Part shown: in pieces, positions 1 to 5,990 of the stretch | Layout: each line of letters starts with the position of its first letter | Position numbering within the stretch: the first letter of the stretch is position 1 | Assembly: GCA_025981625.1 (NCBI GenBank) | Contig: JAICXF010000074.1 | Coordinates: 1 to 7,051 of the forward strand | Direction: 5' to 3' | From: Sphingomonas sp. | GTDB lineage: Bacteria > Pseudomonadota > Alphaproteobacteria > Sphingomonadales > Sphingomonadaceae | Length of the DNA: 7,051 bases | The notes under the pieces: model-generated | Told to the model about the DNA's origin: nothing | The model's database searches: none | The model's input: only the letters and a program-made list of their open reading frames with translations | Program-made: the position numbers and the translations under genes

Positions 1-1016
1 CGGTACCCGATGACAGCCCTTACACCACCGGCGGCGTCGGGCTGCTCGGCACCAAGCCGTCGCAAGAGGCGATGGAAAGCTGCGACACGTTGCTCATCGT
101 CGGTTCGACCTTCCCCTATGTCGAATATTATCCGAAGCCGGGGCAGGCCAAGGCGGTCCAGATCGAGCTTGACCCCAAGCGCGTCGGACTTCGCTACCCG
201 GTTGAGGTCGGCCTGGTCGGGGACAGCAAGCGCGTCCTGTCCGAACTCCTCCCGCTGATCAGGAAAAACGACAGTGGCAAGTTCCTCGAGCGGACGCAGA
301 AGGACATGCGCGAATGGCGCGAGCTGATGAACGAGCGCGGCACCCGTCGCGACACGCCGATGAAACCCCAGGTCGTCACCCACGAGCTCAACAAGCTGCT
401 CGATAGCGATGCGATCGTGATCACCGACAGCGGAACGATCACCGCGATGACGGCGCGGCACGTCGACATGCGCGGGTCGATGCAGTTCAGCTGCTCGGGA
501 ACGCTGGCCAGCATGGCCTGCGGTCTGCCCTACGCGATCGGCGCATCGATTGCCTTCCCGGACCGCCAGATAGTCGCGGTCATCGGCGACGGCTCGGCGG
601 CGATGCTGATGGGCGACTTCGTCACGCTTCGGAAATACGATCTCAATGCGAAGATCATCGTCATCAAGAACAACGCGCTCGGCCAGATCAAGTGGGAACA
701 GATGGTGTTCCTCGGCAATCCGGAGTTCGGCTGCGAGCTCGAGCCGATCGATTTCGTCCGGGTGGCCGAGGGCTGCGGCATCCGGGCGGTCAGCATCGAC
801 GACCCCGAACGCTGCGGCGACCAGCTCCGCGAGGCGCTGGCAACGCGTGGTCCCTGTCTCATTGAAGCGGTGGTCGATCCCTACGAACCGCCGCTGCCTC
901 CGAAGATCGAGGCGAAGCAGGCCCTGCACATGGCCGAAGCGCTCGCCAAGGGGACGCCGCGCGCCATGAAGACGGCGCTCACGCTTGGCTCCGATACGGT
1001 GCGCGAACTGGTGTGA
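1..1016 (+). CDS. Thiamine-diphosphate-dependent enzyme, pyruvate oxidase (PoxB)-like, 3' part
   Basis: The 5' end is cut off. The frame is open from base 3 and gives 337 residues up to the TGA at 1014. The visible part covers the central domain (VGDSKRVLSELLPLI, typical of the TPP_enzyme_M fold) and the C-terminal ThDP-binding domain. The cofactor motif is clear: GDG at 585-593 and NN at 669-674, separated by 25 residues. The stretches CDTLLIVGSTFPY and MLMGDFVTL, and the tail region with PPKIEAKQA, resemble E. coli PoxB, the peripheral membrane enzyme that decarboxylates pyruvate to acetate and CO2 and reduces quinone. The catalytic Glu lies in the N-terminal domain outside the window. The C-terminus ends in a plain helix-like tail, and I cannot tell whether it works as the lipid-binding peptide of PoxB. 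Other possible activities are acetolactate synthase-like or another 2-oxoacid decarboxylase. The family is near certain and the substrate is not. The gene overlaps the next one by one base. Confidence 0.9.
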   Translation, partial: VPDDSPYTTGGVGLLGTKPSQEAMESCDTLLIVGSTFPYVEYYPKPGQAKAVQIELDPKRVGLRYPVEVGLVGDSKRVLSELLPLIRKNDSGKFLERTQKDMREWRELMNERGTRRDTPMKPQVVTHELNKLLDSDAIVITDSGTITAMTARHVDMRGSMQFSCSGTLASMACGLPYAIGASIAFPDRQIVAVIGDGSAAMLMGDFVTLRKYDLNAKIIVIKNNALGQIKWEQMVFLGNPEFGCELEPIDFVRVAEGCGIRAVSIDDPERCGDQLREALATRGPCLIEAVVDPYEPPLPPKIEAKQALHMAEALAKGTPRAMKTALTLGSDTVRELV

Positions 1017-3934
1017 TGTCGCGCGAGCAACGGCTCGAGACGCGTTCGCCGGACGGGCAGGTCCTGCTCGAGTACGACCGCTATGCGCGCGATGCCGCGA
1101 AGGCGCTCCAGGCGGATCTGGAAGGTGCGCTTGGAGCGTCGGTGGATTTCAGCGGCCAGGCACGGGCGCTCTATGCCACCGATGCGTCGAACTACCGGCA
1201 GGTGCCGCTCGGGCTCGTCTGCCCGCGCTCGCGTCAGGAAGCGGTCGAAGCCGTCCGCATCTGCCGTGAGCATGACGCGCCGGTGCTCGCTCGCGGCGGC
1301 GGCACCAGCCTTGCGGGCCAGGGCTGCAATGTCGCCGTCTGCATCGATTTTTCGAGGCACTTGCACCGGGTCATCGAAATCGACCCGCAGTCGCGAACGG
1401 CGCGGGTCGAGCCCGGCTGCATCCTCGACCGGCTGCAGGACGCCGCGCGCCCGCACGGGCTGATGTTCGGACCGGACCCGGCAACGCACGACCATAACAC
1501 GCTCGGCGGAATGATCGGGAACGACAGCTGCGGCGTGCATTCGCTGAAGTGGGGCCGAACGGTCGATAACGTCTCCGGGCTCAATGTCCTGACCTACGAC
1601 GGCCTCGAGCTGGAGCTTGGCCCGACCCCGCAACAATGGCTTGACCGCCGTCTCGATGAGCTCGGCAGGCGTGGCGAAATCTACCGCGCTCTGGTCTCGC
1701 TGAGGAATCGCTACGCCAACCTCATCGAGCAGCGCTTTCCCAGGATCCCGCGCCTCGTGTCCGGCTTCGAGGGCCTGGAGGCGCTTCTCCCGGGGCGGGA
1801 TTTCAATGTCGCGAGGGCCGTTACGGGCACCGAAGGCACGTGCGTGGTCGTGCTGGAAGCAATCTTGAGTCTCGTACCCCGGCCAAAATCGCGCGCAATC
1901 GCTCTGTTATCCTTTGACGATGTGTTCGCCGCCGCCGATGCGGTGCCGGCATTGCGCAAGCAGCAGCCCGACGGCATCGAGGGTTTTGACGACAAGATGT
2001 TCAACGCCGTCCGGGATTCGCGATCCCGCGAAGGACTGAAGGCTTTTCCCGAGGGGCGCGGGTTCCTCATCGTCGAGGCGGGCGGCGACACGCCCGAGCA
2101 TGCGCAATCGAACGTCCGGCGCATCGTCGAGCGCTCCAAGACCGGCGGCCGCTGTCATGTCGTCACCGACGCCGCCGAGCAGAAGCGCGTTTGGGAAGCA
2201 CGCGAGGCGGCGCTCGGAGTCACCGCTTTTGTGCGTGGACAGCCGGAACATTGGCCCGGCTGGGAAGACAGCGCCGTGCCCCCGCACAAGCTCGGCGATT
2301 ATCTCCGCGATCTCGAGCGGCTGTTCTCGCAGTACGGCTACACCGCCGCGCTCTACGGCCACTTTGGCGATGGTGTCACCCACTGCCGCGTCGATTTCGA
2401 CTTCCACAGTGATGGCGGTCTGGCGAGCTATCGGCAGTTCATGCGCGAGGCGGCACAGCTCGTGCACAGCTACGGCGGATCGCTTTCCGGCGAACATGGC
2501 GACGGTCAGTCGCGCGCGGAGCTCCTTCGCGTGATGTACGGCGACGAGCTGCTGCAATGCTTCCGCGAGTTCAAGGCGATCTGGGACCCGGCGAACCGGA
2601 TGAACCCGGGTAAGGCGATCGAGCCCTTCCCGATCCACTCCAACCTGCGGCTCGGCCTTACGTACCACCCGCGAAAGCTCGAAACCCACTTCGCCTATCC
2701 CGACGATCACCGGTCATTCGCCCATGCGACGACCCGCTGCGTAGGGGTCGGCAAATGCCGGCGCCGAGCCGTCGGCGACGAGGTCATGTGTCCCTCCTAT
2801 CTCGCGACGGGCGAGGAAAAGCATTCCACCCGCGGCCGCGCCCATTTGCTGCACGAGATGACCCGCGGCGAGGTGGTCACCGACGGATGGGACAGCGATG
2901 CGGTCGAAGACGCGCTGTCGCTGTGCCTCGCCTGCAAGGGGTGCAAGGCCGATTGCCCGGTGGGCGTCGACGTCGCGACCTGGAAGGCCGAGTTCCGCTC
3001 GCACCATTACGCCCACAGGCGCCGGCCGAAATCCGCTTATTCAATGGGCCGGATCGACCGCTGGGCGAAGCTCGCCGCTTTTGCTCCCTCTGTCGTCAAC
3101 ATGGTTGCAAGCACCCGGCCGGCCAAGTGGATCGCCGGGGTCGATCATCGCGCGCGGCTCCCGAAATTCGCTTCGCAGAGTTTCCGCGGCTGGTTCCATG
3201 AGCGCGGCAGGAGGGGGATCGCTGGCGACCCCGTGATTGTCTGGCCCGACACGTTCAACAACCACTTCCGGCCTCAGACGCTGATTGCCGCAACCCAGCT
3301 GCTCGAGCGGGCCGGATTCAGGGTCGACCTTCCCGGCAAGCCATTGTGCTGCGGCCGACCGCTGTACGACTGGGGATTCCTCGATGAGGCGAAGGCCGGG
3401 TTCGAGCGAACATTCCGGGTGCTCGAGCACGAAATCGACAGCGGCACGCCGATCGTCGTGTTCGAGCCCGCATGCGCATCGACCTTCAGGGACGAGCTGC
3501 CGAACCTGTTTCCGGATCGGGCCGAGGCCCGACGGCTGTCGTCCCAGGTCGAGTATTTCGCCGATTTCGTCGCCGATCGGATCGACCGCTTTCCGCGCTT
3601 TCTGAGCGGCGGGTCGGCACTCGTCCAGGCGCATTGCCACCACCATTCGGTGATCGGATTCGGCAAGGAGAAGGAGCTTCTCGATCGGCTGGAAATCGCC
3701 GTCGAACGCCCCCCACAGGGCTGCTGCGGAATGGCGGGGGCCTTCGGGATGGCAAAAGAAAGCTTCGAAGTCGGCCGGAAGATCGGCGAACGCGTGCTCT
3801 TGCCGCGCGTGCGGGAACTCGATCCAGAGACCATCATCATCGCCGATGGGTTCAGCTGCCGTGAGCAGATCGAGCTCAACGGTGGACGCAAGACGACGCA
3901 CATCGCTGAGCTGCTCAGGGAGCGCATGATTTGA
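1016..3934 (+). CDS. FAD and Fe-S 2-hydroxyacid dehydrogenase (YdiJ / D-lactate dehydrogenase type)
   Basis: This 972-residue flavoprotein probably oxidises a D-2-hydroxyacid (D-lactate or D-2-hydroxyglutarate) and passes electrons through iron-sulfur clusters to the respiratory chain. Domains in order: a PCMH-type FAD-binding domain with GGGTSLAGQGCN (94-105) and GPDPATHDHNTLGG (from 152); an FAD-oxidase C domain with YGHFGDG (447-453), H456 and SGEHGDG (491-497), the metal and substrate residues of this family; an Fe-S region with C575, C581 and C592-P, then CLACKGCKADCP (C637, C640, C643, C647); and two CCG domains (C778-C779-G and C903-C904-G). The order and the motifs MCPSY, HSTRGRA and GCCGMAG match E. 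coli YdiJ (about 1018 residues). There is no signal peptide or membrane helix, so it is likely a cytoplasmic, peripheral protein. ATG at 1016 is chosen because it overlaps the preceding stop (TGATG); GTG at 1013 would add one residue. No clear Shine-Dalgarno is visible, so coupled translation is likely. Confidence 0.93.
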   Translation: MSREQRLETRSPDGQVLLEYDRYARDAAKALQADLEGALGASVDFSGQARALYATDASNYRQVPLGLVCPRSRQEAVEAVRICREHDAPVLARGGGTSLAGQGCNVAVCIDFSRHLHRVIEIDPQSRTARVEPGCILDRLQDAARPHGLMFGPDPATHDHNTLGGMIGNDSCGVHSLKWGRTVDNVSGLNVLTYDGLELELGPTPQQWLDRRLDELGRRGEIYRALVSLRNRYANLIEQRFPRIPRLVSGFEGLEALLPGRDFNVARAVTGTEGTCVVVLEAILSLVPRPKSRAIALLSFDDVFAAADAVPALRKQQPDGIEGFDDKMFNAVRDSRSREGLKAFPEGRGFLIVEAGGDTPEHAQSNVRRIVERSKTGGRCHVVTDAAEQKRVWEAREAALGVTAFVRGQPEHWPGWEDSAVPPHKLGDYLRDLERLFSQYGYTAALYGHFGDGVTHCRVDFDFHSDGGLASYRQFMREAAQLVHSYGGSLSGEHGDGQSRAELLRVMYGDELLQCFREFKAIWDPANRMNPGKAIEPFPIHSNLRLGLTYHPRKLETHFAYPDDHRSFAHATTRCVGVGKCRRRAVGDEVMCPSYLATGEEKHSTRGRAHLLHEMTRGEVVTDGWDSDAVEDALSLCLACKGCKADCPVGVDVATWKAEFRSHHYAHRRRPKSAYSMGRIDRWAKLAAFAPSVVNMVASTRPAKWIAGVDHRARLPKFASQSFRGWFHERGRRGIAGDPVIVWPDTFNNHFRPQTLIAATQLLERAGFRVDLPGKPLCCGRPLYDWGFLDEAKAGFERTFRVLEHEIDSGTPIVVFEPACASTFRDELPNLFPDRAEARRLSSQVEYFADFVADRIDRFPRFLSGGSALVQAHCHHHSVIGFGKEKELLDRLEIAVERPPQGCCGMAGAFGMAKESFEVGRKIGERVLLPRVRELDPETIIIADGFSCREQIELNGGRKTTHIAELLRERMI
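3917..3922 (+). promoter_or_regulatory. Shine-Dalgarno AGGGAG for the TTG-started small gene
   Basis: AGGGAG lies inside the end of the dehydrogenase gene, eight bases before the TTG at 3931. It is a good match to the anti-Shine-Dalgarno and is what decides the TTG start of the following small gene, which has no ATG near its apparent N-terminus. Confidence 0.6.
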
Positions 3935-4257
3935 ACGACCGCCCGGACCAGAACGAGGCGGTTCGGTTCGAACCGAAAGACGTGCCGCCGCTCCTCGCCC
4001 TGTTGCTCGCGGCGGGCTTGGCCGGCTTCGTCATCATCGTGCTGGTCGGGATCACGCTGTTCTATCCTCCTGCGGATCGGCAGGAATATCGCGGGCCGAT
4101 GCAGCAACTGCCGCCGGCCCCCCGGCTGCAGGTCGCGCCGGCGGACGACCTTGCCCATTATCAGGCCACCAAGGCGCGGGAGCTGCGCGGTTCACCAGTG
4201 CCGATTGACGCGGCGATGCGCGCGACTGCGAAGCAAGGCTGGGGGCCGCCGAAATGA
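3931..4257 (+). CDS. Small single-pass membrane protein of the oxidase cluster, function unknown
   Basis: This is a 108-residue protein with a charged N-terminus (about 1-17), one strong hydrophobic helix (about 20-43) and a proline-rich tail that should face the periplasm. I do not know its function. The tail has the pattern PAPRLQ, then DLAHY, then PIDAAM and a terminal GWGPPK. From memory, small proteins with a PRLQ...DL...IPIDxAM tail occur beside SCO and caa3/A2-type oxidase genes in several phyla. They usually have an extra YGWVD-like segment that is missing or degenerate here. I infer an accessory or assembly protein for the oxidase. The start is TTG, overlapping the upstream stop by four bases (TTGA) and preceded by AGGGAG. 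The next in-frame ATG (4099) would remove the membrane helix. The gene overlaps SCO by four bases (ATGA), which supports co-expression. Its position between a dehydrogenase and a copper chaperone, together with its composition, argues that it is a real gene. Confidence 0.75.
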   Translation: MNDRPDQNEAVRFEPKDVPPLLALLLAAGLAGFVIIVLVGITLFYPPADRQEYRGPMQQLPPAPRLQVAPADDLAHYQATKARELRGSPVPIDAAMRATAKQGWGPPK

Positions 4258-5042
4258 AATGGGGCGTCCGCCTCTCGGCACTCTCACTGCTCCTTGCCGT
4301 GCCAGCGCACGCGCGGATCGATGCGAGCGCGTTCAAGGGGCTCTCCTTTCGCCAACATCCCGGCGCCCAGTTGCCGCTGGACGCGCAACTCCTTGACCAA
4401 AGCGGGCGACAGGTGACGCTCGGAATGGAGCTCGGTGGCCGCCCGACCGTGCTCGTTCTGGAGTATTTGCGTTGCCAGAATCTCTGCAGCCTCGTCCTTA
4501 GCGGCGCGACCGGTGCGATGACCCGGGGAGGGCTGACGCCCGGCAAGGACGTCAACCTAGTCGCGATCAGCATCGACCCCAGAGACACCACGAGAGATGC
4601 AGCCGTCAGCGCGGCGATGTACAGCCGCCGGTTCCCCGATGCCGCCGAGGCAGCGCAGGGGATTCACTTCCTGACCGGATCGCCGGACCAGGTCGCCCGT
4701 GTCGCCCGCGCGGTCGGCTTCCCCTACAGGCTGGACCGGCAAAGCGATCAGTTTGCGCATCCTGCGGGCTTCGTCGTGACCACGCCTTCCGGCCGGATCT
4801 CACGCTACATGCTTGGGCTAAATCCCCCCGCCGCCGCGCTCCGGGAAGCGGTCACGCAAGCCGCCCGCGGGACCGTCACGCCCGCGGCGCACCCGCTGCT
4901 TCTGTTATGCTTCGGCTATGACCCCGATGCGGGCACCGCGGCGGCGCTGGCGATGCGCCTCGTGCGCTACGTCTATCTGGGCGCGCTTCTCGCGGGCGCG
5001 CTGCTGATCGGCGGTTTCTGGCTGAAGCGGCGGGCCGCATAA
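4254..5042 (+). CDS. SCO1/SenC family copper chaperone with C-terminal membrane anchor
   Basis: This thioredoxin-fold protein of 262 residues should deliver copper to, or reduce the cysteines of, the CuA site in the oxidase subunit II encoded next. Residues 1-20 look like a cleavable signal peptide ending AHA. The copper-binding CxxxC is RCQNLC (C74, C78), and the conserved ligand histidine is H169 in QFAHPAG. The core SCO stretches VAISIDPRDT and GFVVTTPSGRISRYMLG are present. A region with LLCFGYDPDAG (about 217-227) and a hydrophobic helix (about 239-257) followed by KRR add a C-terminal membrane anchor. The mature protein would therefore be held at the outer face of the inner membrane by its C-terminus. 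Classical SCO1 is anchored by its N-terminus. The start ATG overlaps the small gene's stop (ATGA). The stop TAA is followed directly by the start of subunit II. Family assignment is secure. Confidence 0.95.
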   Translation: MKWGVRLSALSLLLAVPAHARIDASAFKGLSFRQHPGAQLPLDAQLLDQSGRQVTLGMELGGRPTVLVLEYLRCQNLCSLVLSGATGAMTRGGLTPGKDVNLVAISIDPRDTTRDAAVSAAMYSRRFPDAAEAAQGIHFLTGSPDQVARVARAVGFPYRLDRQSDQFAHPAGFVVTTPSGRISRYMLGLNPPAAALREAVTQAARGTVTPAAHPLLLLCFGYDPDAGTAAALAMRLVRYVYLGALLAGALLIGGFWLKRRAA

Positions 5043-5990
5043 GTGTTGCAGTTTCCCTTTTGGCCGGCGCGCGCCAGCGAATATGCGGCCAGGCTCGACT
5101 TTCTCTACATCTGCCTGCTGGTGATCGCTTTCCTGACCGCGGGGCTGGTCATCTTCCTGCTCGCCTTCTTCGCTGCCAAATATCGCCACGGCAGCAACGC
5201 CGACCGCAGCAACACCACCAAGAAGACCTGGCGCTGGGAAGTGGGCTGGACCACCGTTTCCCTGTTGTTTTTCGTCGGCTTCGCGATCTGGGGCGCCCGG
5301 ATTTACCTGAGGCTCTACAATCCGCCTCCGAACGCGCTGCAGATTTTCATCGTCGGCAAGCAGTGGATGTGGAAGGCGCAGCATCCGGGCGGCCAGCGCG
5401 AGATCAACGAGCTCCACGTGCCCGCGGGCCAGGACGTGCGGCTGATCATGGCGTCGCAGGACGTGATCCACAGCTTCTACATCCCGGCGCTTCGGATAAA
5501 GCAGGATGTGGTTCCCGGCCGCTATGAAACCATGTGGTTTCGCGCCGATCGGCCTGGGCGCTACCATATCTTCTGCGCGGAATATTGCGGTACCGACCAC
5601 GCGCACATGGGCGGCTGGCTGACAGTTCTGAACGCGCGGGAATATGCCGACTGGCTGCGCCAGGAAGGCGGGCAGCAGACGCTTGCTCAGCAGGGGCAGG
5701 ACCTGTTCCGCAAATATGGATGCAGCGGCTGCCATAATCCGGGCGGCACCGTTCGCGCCCCGCGCCTCGAAGGGGTGTACGGAAGCCCGGTGCCGCTATC
5801 CGACGGCACGATCGTCACCGCCGATGAGCGCTACATCCGCGATTCGATCCTCGATCCAAAGGCGCAGGTCGCCGCCGGCTATGCGCCCGTGATGCCGACC
5901 TTTGCGGGTCAGCTCAGCGAAGACGATCTCGCCAAGCTCGTCGCCTACATCCAGTCGATCGGACCGAGTAAGCCGGGAGGGGCTCGCTGA
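5043..5990 (+). CDS. coxB: Cytochrome c oxidase subunit II with fused cytochrome c domain (caa3 type, CoxM-like)
   Basis: This is a 315-residue electron-entry subunit of a heme-copper oxidase. It has two membrane helices (about 20-45 and 66-88) and then a periplasmic cupredoxin domain with a complete CuA site: H143 in VIHSFYIP, then C178, E180, C182, H186 and M189 in [14 protein letters not shown]-terminal class I cytochrome c domain follows, with CSGCH (C227, C230, H231) as heme attachment site and M284 in APVMPTFAG as likely sixth ligand. The fused heme lets the enzyme accept electrons without relying on a separate soluble cytochrome c. The layout matches Bradyrhizobium CoxM. The start is GTG immediately after the SCO stop; TTG at 5046 is the only close alternative, and upstream extension is blocked by that stop. 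The N-terminus through [19 protein letters not shown] looks complete for this family. There is no obvious Shine-Dalgarno, so reinitiation after SCO is likely. Confidence 0.96.
   Translation: MLQFPFWPARASEYAARLDFLYICLLVIAFLTAGLVIFLLAFFAAKYRHGSNADRSNTTKKTWRWEVGWTTVSLLFFVGFAIWGARIYLRLYNPPPNALQIFIVGKQWMWKAQHPGGQREINELHVPAGQDVRLIMASQDVIHSFYIPALRIKQDVVPGRYETMWFRADRPGRYHIFCAEYCGTDHAHMGGWLTVLNAREYADWLRQEGGQQTLAQQGQDLFRKYGCSGCHNPGGTVRAPRLEGVYGSPVPLSDGTIVTADERYIRDSILDPKAQVAAGYAPVMPTFAGQLSEDDLAKLVAYIQSIGPSKPGGAR
5975..5982 (+). promoter_or_regulatory. Strong Shine-Dalgarno GGGAGGGG for subunit I
   Basis: This purine run contains GGAGG and sits at the end of the subunit II gene, with GGAGG ending nine bases before the ATG at 5990. 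It is the best ribosome binding site in the window and supports both the start of subunit I and high translation of this subunit. Confidence 0.7.

Noticed and set aside
1013..1018. GTG at 1013 as start of the dehydrogenase
   Set aside because: It is adjacent to an ATG at 1016 that forms the common TGATG stop-start overlap. The difference is one residue, and ATG is the more efficient start.
881..1636. Minus-strand open frame of 251 codons spanning the junction of the first two genes
   Set aside because: Its translation is Arg/Ala/Asp-rich with no recognisable motif, and it lies opposite two well-supported genes. It is a typical high-GC antisense shadow.
3041..3901. Minus-strand open frame of 286 codons opposite the dehydrogenase
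   Set aside because: It covers the conserved CCG domains of the plus-strand gene and shows no domain of its own.
4099..4101. ATG at 4099 as start of the small membrane protein
   Set aside because: This start would leave only the proline-rich tail without the membrane helix. TTG at 3931 has a good Shine-Dalgarno and the usual operon overlap.
4254..5990. A natural SCO-subunit II fusion by stop readthrough
   Set aside because: The SCO C-terminal helix followed by KRR should end in the cytoplasm, while subunit II N-termini normally start outside, so a fusion would fit topology poorly. No readthrough signal is evident.
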